Both the position numbers and the translations under genes were made by a program. From DATAXS01 sp036266715 (GTDB lineage: Bacteria > Patescibacteriota > Minisyncoccia > UBA6257 > 2-01-FULL-56-20), in the NCBI GenBank assembly GCA_036266715.1, contig DATAXS010000003.1, positions 1 through 20,110 of the forward strand: 20,110 bases of DNA. Reading direction: 5' to 3'. Each line of letters begins with the position of its first letter. Positions within the stretch are counted from its first letter, which is position 1. The notes under the pieces are model-generated. The model saw only the letters and a program-made list of their open reading frames with translations, made no database searches and was not told the DNA's origin. This document shows, piece after piece, positions 1 to 6,287 of this stretch.

Positions 1-51
1 TTTTAGACAGAGTACGGAGCCACACTTTCTAAAAATATTACGCACCCCACT

Positions 52-79
52 TTGCATATCTCCCTTTTTGATCTATAAT
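52..79 (+). promoter_or_regulatory. efp promoter, leaderless geometry
   Basis: A TTGCAT box (52-57), a 16-base spacer and a perfect TATAAT (74-79) precede the efp ATG at 88 by only 8 bases. A start of transcription 6-8 bases after the -10 box would fall on or next to the start codon, so the mRNA would have essentially no 5' leader. There is no purine-rich SD sequence. Seen in sequence; the start of transcription is inferred. Confidence 0.7.
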
Positions 80-87
80 TCTTCCCG

Positions 88-651
88 ATGGCACTCGCAT
101 ACACGGATCTCACGAAAGGGACACTTTTCATTATGGACGGCGCGCCATACGAGGTGCTCGAGGCCCATTTTTTGCGTATGCAGCAGCGGAAAGCGGTCGT
201 GCAGACGCGTATCCGCAACCTCATCACTGGCAAGCTTTTGGACCGCAATTTTCAGCCGAGCGACAGCTTTGAGGAAGCGGAGATAGAAAAGAAATCTGCC
301 ATGTTCATCTATGCGAGCCGCGGCGAATACTGGTTTCACGAAGAGGGGAATCCCAAGAATCGTTTCGCGCTCTCGGAAGATATTCTGGGCGACCGAGGCC
401 AATTTTTGAAGCCGAATACCAAGGTGACCACGATGGTGTTTAATGAAAAAGTCATCAAAATTGATCTGCCCGTCAAAATGGAATTTAAGGTGACGGAAGC
501 GCCGCCGTCCATTAAGGGCAACACCGCGCAGGGCGGCACGAAATCAGTGACGATAGAAGGAGGCGCCAAGATCAACGCACCGCTCTTCATCAACGAGGGC
601 GATATGGTCCGCGTGAACACCGAGACCGGCGACTACGTTGAACGCGTTTAA
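88..651 (+). CDS. efp: Translation elongation factor P
   Basis: This is a 187-residue EF-P, the usual length, which binds between the P and E sites and relieves ribosomes stalled on proline runs. The N-terminal KOW-like domain (about 1-65), the central OB domain (about 66-128) and the C-terminal OB domain, with motifs such as PPSIKGNTA and VRVNTETGDYVERV, all match the family. The tip of the domain-I loop is unusual. Where E. coli has P-G-K34-G, this protein reads R30-M-Q-Q33-R-K35, so glutamine aligns with the lysine that is normally modified. None of the lysine or arginine modification enzymes is encoded nearby. The start at 88 is supported by the -10 box 8 bases upstream. The gene is alone in its unit, and no terminator is visible before the next gene. 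Identification is very secure; the loop alignment was done by eye. Confidence 0.97.
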   Translation: MALAYTDLTKGTLFIMDGAPYEVLEAHFLRMQQRKAVVQTRIRNLITGKLLDRNFQPSDSFEEAEIEKKSAMFIYASRGEYWFHEEGNPKNRFALSEDILGDRGQFLKPNTKVTTMVFNEKVIKIDLPVKMEFKVTEAPPSIKGNTAQGGTKSVTIEGGAKINAPLFINEGDMVRVNTETGDYVERV

Positions 652-654
652 TAC

Positions 655-683
655 TTGCGAATAAGAGCTTTTTTGTATATCCT
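655..683 (+). promoter_or_regulatory. Putative promoter of the 705-1070 gene
   Basis: TTGCGA (655-660), a 17-base spacer and TATCCT (678-683) lie directly after the efp stop codon. Transcription from here would start near 690 and give a leader of about 15 bases containing the AGGAGG (692-697). The -35 context ATACTTG is shared with the promoters at 9906 and 14629. The match is moderate. Confidence 0.5.
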
Positions 684-704
684 CTCCAATTAGGAGGATT
701 CGGC

Positions 705-1070
705 ATGACTCAATCAAGTGGCGGTGCGGTCGAAGTTGATGAAAGGGTAGTACACGCAGCCAGTGTGTTGCGGGCGTGCCATCCGGATACGGAGAGCAGT
801 TCTGCCGGGTGGTTGGTTATGTCGGTTGCAATAGCCCGTCGAGAGCTAGGGAAGCTCCTCGGCCGGAGATTCTACGCTCAGGTTACCGACCTGGACGGCG
901 GGGGCGAGCTGTACGGGAATATCACTGGTGTTGAATCCAATGGAAAGATGGACACGCTTCGTACCACGGTTGGTCACTTCATCAAACTCCCCGAACATGA
1001 TGGTTGGTTCCTGCAGGTCGGGCAACCGGACTTCAGGCATCCGACTACGTTCTTTTCTTTTCTCGACTGA
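705..1070 (+). CDS. Hypothetical protein, stand-alone cassette A
   Basis: This is a 121-residue protein that I do not recognise. It has no signal peptide, no membrane segment and no clear catalytic motif. It looks like a soluble, compact protein: an N-terminal helical part (about 10-55, with an arginine-rich ARRELGKLLGRR stretch) and a C-terminal part richer in glycine and aromatic residues that could be beta strands (about 56-121). The start is well set by a perfect AGGAGG at 692-697, seven bases before the ATG. The gene has its own promoter-like element and a strong terminator just downstream, so it is a single-gene unit between efp and mnmA. An SD sequence contrasts with both neighbours. 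It is probably a real gene, given the promoter, SD, open frame and terminator in register; its function is unknown. Confidence 0.75.
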   Translation: MTQSSGGAVEVDERVVHAASVLRACHPDTESSSAGWLVMSVAIARRELGKLLGRRFYAQVTDLDGGGELYGNITGVESNGKMDTLRTTVGHFIKLPEHDGWFLQVGQPDFRHPTTFFSFLD

Positions 1071-1081
1071 TTGCGGTCAAC

Positions 1082-1121
1082 GGGGTTCCCCGCGTGCATT
1101 ACCGGGAACCCCCATTTTTTT
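1082..1121 (+). terminator. Rho-independent terminator of the 705-1070 gene
   Basis: A 9-bp perfect stem (1082-1090 with 1104-1112) with a 13-base loop is followed by a run of seven T (1115-1121). The T-run abuts the TATAAT (1123-1128) that serves mnmA, so termination of one unit and initiation of the next share about 40 bases. Confidence 0.88.
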
Positions 1122-1128
1122 CTATAAT
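1099..1128 (+). promoter_or_regulatory. mnmA promoter, leaderless geometry
   Basis: A perfect TATAAT at 1123-1128 lies 4 bases before an ATG at 1133 and 7 bases before a second in-frame ATG at 1136. The spacing fits a leaderless mRNA starting at 1136. The -35 is weak (TTACCG at 1099-1104, 18-base spacer) and sits inside the preceding terminator hairpin. Confidence 0.6.
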
Positions 1129-1132
1129 ACTT

Positions 1133-2245
1133 ATGATGAAGTCAAAAAATAAAAAAGTGTTCGTCGGTATGTCCGGCGGGGTGGATAGCTCCGTCGCGGC
1201 AATGTTACTGAAGGACCAGGGCTATGACGTCGTGGGCGTTTTTATGCGTTGCTACAATTTGGACGGATGTGCGGAAAAGGACGCGGAAGATGCGCGGCGG
1301 GTAGCGGAGCATCTGCAAATCCCATTCTACGTGTGGGACTTTGAGCAAGAATATAAAGACCGCGTGGTGCAATACATGATAGACGGTTACCGTGCGGGGA
1401 TCACGCCGAACCCGGACGTGATGTGCAACCGCGAAATAAAGTTCGGACTATATTTGCAAAAAGCGCTCGCCGCGGGGGCGGATTTTGTGGCTACGGGACA
1501 CTACGTGCAGATACGCAGAGAGGGTGCCGCGCCGGCCGCGAAAAGATTTTCGCTCTGGGCGGCAAAAGACAACACAAAAGACCAATCCTACTTCCTCTGG
1601 ACGCTTACTCAGCGCGAATTGAAGAATTGCATTTTTCCAATTGGCGATTATTTAAAAACGGAGGTCCGTGCCATGGCGCGCGCGGCCGGTTTGCCCACCG
1701 CGGAGAAAAAAGATTCGCAGGGTATCTGCTTTCTGGGGCAGGTCACGATCGCCGATTTTCTCAAGCAATACATTCCGGAAAAGCGGGGAGCGCTCATGAC
1801 GACGGAGGGAAAACGGATCGGCGAACATTTCGGAGCAGAATTTTACACTATCGGCCAAAGGCATATTAATGCCGATTTTAACTTTCCCAAAACAGGCGGC
1901 GCCGCGCGCCGCGCGCCGTTCTATGTGGTTGCAAAAGACGGAACGACAAATACCGTGGTGCTCGCGGAAGGAAGCGAGCATAACGCGCTTTATAAAAAGA
2001 GTGTTTCGTTGACCCAAATAAATTTTATAAAAGGACCTACTCCGGAGTTTCTTAACAGCCGAACACCAGCGGTTCGGGCCAGGGTCCGTTACCGCCAGCC
2101 GCTTTCGCCCGCAACGCTTATCTCCCAAGAAAGTGATTATTATGCGCTTCACTTCACCCACCCGCAAAAATTCGTCGCTCCCGGTCAGTCGGCGGTATGG
2201 TATTCGGCGCAAGGGGAGATGCTTGGCGGAGGTGTGATTTTATAG
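1133..2245 (+). CDS. mnmA: tRNA-specific 2-thiouridylase MnmA
   Basis: MnmA inserts sulfur at position 2 of the wobble uridine (U34) of tRNA-Lys, -Glu and -Gln, using ATP and a persulfide carried by a partner. The protein is 370 residues, normal for the family. The PP-loop SGGVDSS is at 14-20, the catalytic cysteine C98 lies in NPDVMCN, the second cysteine C199 lies in SQGICF, and TGHY and KDQSYFL are present. The C-terminal beta-barrel region follows. The frame stays open upstream to 1004, but that part overlaps the previous gene and the terminator. The two adjacent ATG codons at 1133 and 1136 are the likely starts, and 1136 best fits the -10 box. No sulfur-relay genes are adjacent. No SD is present. 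Confidence 0.97.
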   Translation: MMKSKNKKVFVGMSGGVDSSVAAMLLKDQGYDVVGVFMRCYNLDGCAEKDAEDARRVAEHLQIPFYVWDFEQEYKDRVVQYMIDGYRAGITPNPDVMCNREIKFGLYLQKALAAGADFVATGHYVQIRREGAAPAAKRFSLWAAKDNTKDQSYFLWTLTQRELKNCIFPIGDYLKTEVRAMARAAGLPTAEKKDSQGICFLGQVTIADFLKQYIPEKRGALMTTEGKRIGEHFGAEFYTIGQRHINADFNFPKTGGAARRAPFYVVAKDGTTNTVVLAEGSEHNALYKKSVSLTQINFIKGPTPEFLNSRTPAVRARVRYRQPLSPATLISQESDYYALHFTHPQKFVAPGQSAVWYSAQGEMLGGGVIL

Positions 2246-2251
2246 TATTTT
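2223..2251 (+). promoter_or_regulatory. Possible promoter of the 2303-2728 gene
   Basis: TTGGCG (2223-2228), a 17-base spacer and TATTTT (2246-2251) span the mnmA stop codon and would give a leader of about 45 bases. The -10 box is poor. The alternative is that the gene is read through from mnmA, as no terminator is seen between them. Confidence 0.3.
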
Positions 2252-2302
2252 TAACTCAGAACGTCTTTTGTTTCTCCAGTTGAGGAGGGAGGAGGTCGGA
2301 CG

Positions 2303-2728
2303 ATGAGTAAACGAAAGTTTAGGGTTATATTGTGGTTTGTCGCCGCCTTTCCCATGAAACAGCGGGGTAAGGGCGTTTTGCCGCTTTTGTGCTTTGAAGC
2401 CATTGCATCCATCGATGGGGTTCCGATAAAGAACGGCGACGAGGCATGGTATGAAGCGGTCAAGCAGTTTAGCGACAGGACGCGGAGGAACATCGAAAGC
2501 ACTTGTGAATACGGAATGGTTGCTATTCCCTACTGTAGGAATGAGGACAATTCGCAAAAGCTGGAGCAGCGGGTCAGGGATAGCTTTAACGAGGCCGGGT
2601 TTTCGGGGGCAACACTTGATCGTGTCGTCGGCGAATTTATTCGTTTGCTTGCCGCGACGATTGAGTTTGACGATGCGGTCAGCCGATTGGTGCCAACGGG
2701 AACGCTCGTTTCGCCGAGGATGCAGTAG
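2303..2728 (+). CDS. Hypothetical protein, stand-alone cassette B
   Basis: This is a 141-residue protein that I do not recognise. The N-terminus is basic then hydrophobic (SKRKFRVILWFVAAFP), which could be a buried strand or a weak membrane or signal segment. The rest is soluble: a tryptophan/tyrosine-containing helix around 45-60, a cysteine pair around 68-78, and a C-terminal helical part with acidic residues. The ATG at 2303 is set by a purine-rich tract with GGAGG at 2291-2295, seven bases upstream. A terminator hairpin follows at once. Like the gene at 705 it sits alone between core genes and has an SD where its neighbours have none. Function unknown. It is likely real on the basis of the SD, the open frame and the terminator. 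Confidence 0.7.
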   Translation: MSKRKFRVILWFVAAFPMKQRGKGVLPLLCFEAIASIDGVPIKNGDEAWYEAVKQFSDRTRRNIESTCEYGMVAIPYCRNEDNSQKLEQRVRDSFNEAGFSGATLDRVVGEFIRLLAATIEFDDAVSRLVPTGTLVSPRMQ

Positions 2729-2736
2729 TAAAAACT

Positions 2737-2774
2737 AAGGGGGCTTGCCGAATGTGCAGCCCCTTTTCATTTTG
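2737..2774 (+). terminator. Rho-independent terminator of the 2303-2728 gene
   Basis: An AAGGGGGCT arm (2737-2745) pairs with AGCCCCTT (2758-2765) with one bulged G, and is followed by a T-rich tract (2764-2774). The -35 box assigned to proS (2772-2777) lies in the end of the T tract. Confidence 0.75.
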
Positions 2775-2800
2775 CCAACAACCGCCTTCGGTGATAACCT
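2772..2800 (+). promoter_or_regulatory. proS-mre operon promoter, leaderless geometry
   Basis: TTGCCA (2772-2777), a 17-base spacer and an extended -10 (TG at 2792-2793, then TAACCT at 2795-2800) place the start of transcription at about 2807-2809, on the ATG of proS. No SD precedes that ATG. A TATAAA at 2800-2805 overlaps but is too close to the start codon to serve. Confidence 0.55.
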
Positions 2801-2808
2801 ATAAAAAC

Positions 2809-4035
2809 ATGCGTCAATCGCAGCTTTTTACCCGCATTGAAAGGAACGCTCCCAAGGACGAGGCGACGGTGAACGCCCAACTTTTGGTCCGCGCGGGGTT
2901 TGTGTCCAAGCTTATGGCCGGCGACTACAGCTACCTGCCGCTCGGCCTCCGGGTACTCAATAAAATCGAAAACATTGTGCGCGAAGAAATGAATGCGGTG
3001 GGTGGCGAAGAGATAAAAATGCCTCAGCTTCATCCAAAGGCCAACTGGGTGACGACGGGTGGCTGGGACAAGGTTGATGTACTTTTTAAATTAAAGAGCC
3101 GCACGGACAAGGAATACGCGCTTGGCCAAAGCGAAGAAGAAGTGGTGACACCGCTTGTGATGAAGTACGTCAACACGTATAAAGACCTGCCCAAGGCGGT
3201 GTACCAGATCCACTGGAAGTTTCGCGACGAGCTCCGTTCAAAATCGGGCCTTCTGCGCGGCGTGGAATTCTTAATGAAAGATATGTACAGCTTCCACGCG
3301 GACCAAAAAGATTTTGACCGGTTTTACGAGGTGGTAAAGAAAGCGTACCTCAAAATATTCGCCCGTTTGGGGCTCGTGGCCAAGGTCACGGAAGCATCCG
3401 GCGGCGCGTTCAGCGAAAAGATATCATATGAATTCATGGTGCTCACGGACGCCGGCGAAGACGATATTTTGTATTGCGATGCGTGCGAATTCTGCGTGAA
3501 CGTGGAAATTGCCAAACAAAAGGAGGGCGACAAGTGCCCCAAATGCGGCAAAGGGAAGCTTGCCAAGGCGCGGGCGTCGGAGGTGGGGAATGTGTTTGAC
3601 CTCGGTCAAAGGTTTGTGAAGGCGTTTGACATGGGCTTCATGAACGAGAAAGGCGAAAAACAATATCCGATCATGGGCTGTTTTGGCCTCGGCATTTCGC
3701 GCGTGATGGGGGTCATTGTGGAAAAGTGCAACGATAAGAACGGCATCCTTTGGCCGGAGTCGGTGGCGCCCTTCCGCGTCCACCTCTTGGCGTTAAACGG
3801 TGTGGACGGTGCGGGCGTGTATAACGATTTACAAAAAGCGGGAATTGAAGTACTTTATGACGATAGGGATGTCACTCCCGGAGTAAAGTTCGCGGAAGCG
3901 GACCTCATTGGTATTCCTTGGCGCGCGGTCGTGAGCCCAAAGACCGGAGCCGACGTGGAAATAAAAGCACGTTCGGGAAACGATGCGGTTACCATGAGCG
4001 TCAAGGAATTTATTAAAAAATTATCCAGCAATTAG
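2809..4035 (+). CDS. proS: Prolyl-tRNA synthetase, short form without editing domain
   Basis: This class II synthetase charges tRNA-Pro with proline. At 408 residues it is far below the roughly 570 of the standard bacterial enzyme. Motif 2 (FRDE at 138-141, then LLRGVEFLMKDMYSFH) and motif 3 (GCFGLGISR at 290-298) are intact, followed by the anticodon-binding domain (about 325-408). Between motifs 2 and 3 the roughly 180-residue INS editing domain is absent. Instead there is a compact zinc-ribbon-like segment with cysteines at 223, 226, 243 and 246 (plus C229). The start at 2809 is preferred over the upstream in-frame codon at 2752, because the latter lies in the preceding terminator and the family N-terminus (MRQSQLF) begins at 2809. 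It is the first gene of the run into mreB, 2 bases apart. Confidence 0.96.
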   Translation: MRQSQLFTRIERNAPKDEATVNAQLLVRAGFVSKLMAGDYSYLPLGLRVLNKIENIVREEMNAVGGEEIKMPQLHPKANWVTTGGWDKVDVLFKLKSRTDKEYALGQSEEEVVTPLVMKYVNTYKDLPKAVYQIHWKFRDELRSKSGLLRGVEFLMKDMYSFHADQKDFDRFYEVVKKAYLKIFARLGLVAKVTEASGGAFSEKISYEFMVLTDAGEDDILYCDACEFCVNVEIAKQKEGDKCPKCGKGKLAKARASEVGNVFDLGQRFVKAFDMGFMNEKGEKQYPIMGCFGLGISRVMGVIVEKCNDKNGILWPESVAPFRVHLLALNGVDGAGVYNDLQKAGIEVLYDDRDVTPGVKFAEADLIGIPWRAVVSPKTGADVEIKARSGNDAVTMSVKEFIKKLSSN

Positions 4036-4037
4036 TA

Positions 4038-5081
4038 ATGTCACTATTCGGCAATGTGTTCAAAGACATCGGCATAGACCTCGGCACGGCGAACTGCCTC
4101 ATCTACTTAAAGGGAAAGGGGATCGTGATCAACGAGCCTTCCGTTGCGGCGGTCAACACGAAAACCAACCATATCCTGGCGGTAGGCGACGAAGCAAAGA
4201 AAATGCTCGGCCGTACGCCGCCGCATATCAACGTGGTGCGCCCGCTTGTGAACGGGGTAATCTCTGATTTTGAAATGACGGAAGAACTCCTCCGACATTT
4301 TTTGCGCCGGCCCGAAACGAGCCTCATGGGATCCTATCGCCGCGCGATTCTCGCGATCCCGGACAATCTTACGGAAGTAGAAAGGAAATCCGTTGAAGAT
4401 GCGGCATTGAACGCGGGTTGTTCAAAGGTATACCTCGTGGAATCGCCCATTGTGGCAGCGCTTGGAGCGAGCTTGCCCATTAAAGCACCCACTGCTTCCA
4501 TGATCGTGGATATTGGCGGGGGAACCACGGATATCGCGGTTATTGCGATGGGCGGCACGGTGACTTCCCGGACATTGAAGATCGCCGGGGACCGTTTTAA
4601 CGAAGAAATTATCCGCTTTGCACGCGACGAGTTCCATCTCGCGATCGGCGAGCCGACCGCGGAATATGCAAAAATAACCGTGGGTTCCGCAATGCCGCTT
4701 GATGAGCGCCTTGAGGTGCCGGTGCGCGGGCGAGACATGGGGACGGGCTTGCCGCGCGAAATCGGCATGAAGAACAATCACGTGCGCGCTGCGCTCGCAA
4801 AATCACTCCGCTCAATTGTTGATTCCGTGCGCGAGGTAATAGAAGAAACACCCCCGGAACTTGCGGGCGATGTGCTGCGCGAAGGCATCACGATGTGCGG
4901 CGGCGGCGCGCTCCTCCGCGGTTTCAACGAGCTTTTAGAAAAGGAAACAGGCGTGCCGGTGCGCGTGGCAGATGATCCGCTGACCTGCGTGGCCCGGGGG
5001 CTCGGCCTTATGGTGGACGACTTTGAATCCAATAAGGAGCTTCTGGACAACCCGCTGAAGCCCTTGTCAATCAATCTTTAA
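4038..5081 (+). CDS. mreB: Rod shape-determining protein MreB
   Basis: This bacterial actin polymerises under the membrane and guides lateral wall synthesis. It has 347 residues, the full family length. The phosphate-1 loop (DIGIDLGTANC, 10-20), the phosphate-2 loop (VDIGGGTTDIAV, 158-169) and the adenosine motif (CGGGALLRGF, near 289-298) are all present, so ATP binding should be intact. It starts 2 bases after the proS stop with no SD, and leads the mreB-mreC-mreD-mrdA cluster, so it is very likely co-transcribed with proS. Confidence 0.97.
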   Translation: MSLFGNVFKDIGIDLGTANCLIYLKGKGIVINEPSVAAVNTKTNHILAVGDEAKKMLGRTPPHINVVRPLVNGVISDFEMTEELLRHFLRRPETSLMGSYRRAILAIPDNLTEVERKSVEDAALNAGCSKVYLVESPIVAALGASLPIKAPTASMIVDIGGGTTDIAVIAMGGTVTSRTLKIAGDRFNEEIIRFARDEFHLAIGEPTAEYAKITVGSAMPLDERLEVPVRGRDMGTGLPREIGMKNNHVRAALAKSLRSIVDSVREVIEETPPELAGDVLREGITMCGGGALLRGFNELLEKETGVPVRVADDPLTCVARGLGLMVDDFESNKELLDNPLKPLSINL

Positions 5082-5093
5082 TAACTTTTTAAC

Positions 5094-5804
5094 GTGGCGA
5101 AGCCCAAGCGCGAAGGATGGATATTGGTCGTGTGTATTGCGGTGCTTCTCGGCCTCATCTTTTTTGAACCGTCCTACGGATGGAAAATTCGTATGTGGCT
5201 CACGCCACAGGCGACGTTACAGGGCGATAATTCAAGTTTAGCAACAGAAAACCAGACGCTCGCGGCGCAATTGGCGGAACTCCAAAGCGTGCAGGCGCAA
5301 TTGCCCCAGGCGCCCGCGAACTACATACGCGCCATGGTCTATTCGCGGTATCCGCTCAACTTTAAAAGCGAGTTTTTGGTGAACGCGGGAACCGCGCAGG
5401 GCGTGGCACAGGGGAGCGCGGTGGTCTTCCAGGGAATCGCGATCGGCAGCGTGGAAAAAGTTTATGCAAATTCTTCGTTGGTGGAGAGCATTTTTGATAA
5501 CGATTTTAAACTACCGGTCCGAATCGGATCGGGAGGGTACGACGGCCTGCTCACGGGCGGTGCGGACCCCATCATCACTTCCATCCAGAAGGGCGCGCCT
5601 CTTATGGCGGGCGATATCGTGTATTCCGCGGGAAGCGGCTTCCCCTACGCGCTTCCCGTGGGAACCGTCGTTGGCACCACGACTTCGCCGGACGCGCTCT
5701 TTGAACAGGCATCGCTCAGCTTCGGTTACGATCTGAACACCATCCAGACCGTGCTCATTGCGCCTGCGGCAACTTCCACCGCTCCGGCTACACTAACGCA
5801 ATGA
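5094..5804 (+). CDS. mreC: Rod shape-determining protein MreC
   Basis: MreC is the bitopic scaffold that links MreB and the PBP2/RodA synthase in the periplasm or outer wall zone. One N-terminal membrane helix (about 8-24) is followed by a glutamine- and leucine-rich coiled coil (about 41-68) and the beta-rich core (about 75-222), with the typical sequence of G-x-A-x-G-V and G-x-V-x-x-V turns. At 236 residues it is shorter than most MreC proteins (roughly 270-370), mainly from a short coiled coil and tail. The tail is alanine/threonine rich. The start is a GTG at 5094, 12 bases after the mreB stop, with no SD. No better ATG lies upstream. It overlaps mreD by 4 bases. Confidence 0.9.
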   Translation: MAKPKREGWILVVCIAVLLGLIFFEPSYGWKIRMWLTPQATLQGDNSSLATENQTLAAQLAELQSVQAQLPQAPANYIRAMVYSRYPLNFKSEFLVNAGTAQGVAQGSAVVFQGIAIGSVEKVYANSSLVESIFDNDFKLPVRIGSGGYDGLLTGGADPIITSIQKGAPLMAGDIVYSAGSGFPYALPVGTVVGTTTSPDALFEQASLSFGYDLNTIQTVLIAPAATSTAPATLTQ

Positions 5805-6235
5805 ACTTCCGTTTTCTTGCAGGCGTCGCGCTCCTCTTCATTGCATTCCTTTTACAGTTCTTTTTGGCAACTGCGGGGATCTTTATGAACTTCTTTTTTG
5901 CCGCGCTCATTGCGTTTGCATTTTTGTTCACTTTTTGGGAGCTTGTGGTGCTTGTGCTGATGGCCGTATTCATTGTGAACTGGCAGCCCGGGGTGAGCGT
6001 GGAGATAGTAACGTTCGCGTTTTATCCAATTGCGGTATTCTTTGCCCGCGGCCTCGTCCACATGCAATCGTGGTTCAAAAATCTTATCGCGGTGTTCATC
6101 GGCCTTTTTATTTTGTATGTCACGCTTGCGGGCAGGACGTTCCTTTACCACCCTCAAGCATTCTTGGTGGACCTTCTCGGCGGGCTGCTATTCGGTTCGG
6201 TAACTTTTTTCTTACTGCGGCGCGAAGGGAATTAA
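5801..6235 (+). CDS. mreD: Rod shape-determining protein MreD
   Basis: This is a very hydrophobic 144-residue protein with about five membrane helices (roughly 5-25, 28-50, 53-72, 95-112, 118-139). Sequence conservation in MreD is low, so the assignment rests on length, membrane topology and position: it overlaps mreC by four bases (ATGA) and precedes the PBP2 gene. It is an elongasome membrane component. The overlap implies translational coupling; no SD is present. Confidence 0.85.
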   Translation: MNFRFLAGVALLFIAFLLQFFLATAGIFMNFFFAALIAFAFLFTFWELVVLVLMAVFIVNWQPGVSVEIVTFAFYPIAVFFARGLVHMQSWFKNLIAVFIGLFILYVTLAGRTFLYHPQAFLVDLLGGLLFGSVTFFLLRREGN

Positions 6236-6267
6236 CACAGCAACTCGCTTTTCTTTCTCTGCGGATT

Positions 6268-6273
6268 TATAAT
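6268..6273 (+). promoter_or_regulatory. Possible internal -10 box before mrdA
   Basis: A perfect TATAAT lies 14 bases before the preferred mrdA ATG (6288). No convincing -35 box is present. If used, it would give mrdA and galT an extra promoter with a leader of about 8 bases. Confidence 0.4.
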
Positions 6274-6287
6274 TGGTGGAAATTCCC

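Noticed and set aside
649..1132. An 8-base direct repeat TAATACTT (649-656 and 1125-1132) flanks cassette A, like a target-site duplication.
   Set aside because: Both copies overlap functional signals (efp stop and -35 box; mnmA -10 box), such AT-rich octamers recur by chance, and the other cassettes show no similar flanking repeats.
1652..2212. Long minus-strand open frame of 186 codons inside mnmA.
   Set aside because: It is a shadow of a certain gene, with arginine- and cysteine-rich composition typical of antisense frames in GC-rich DNA.
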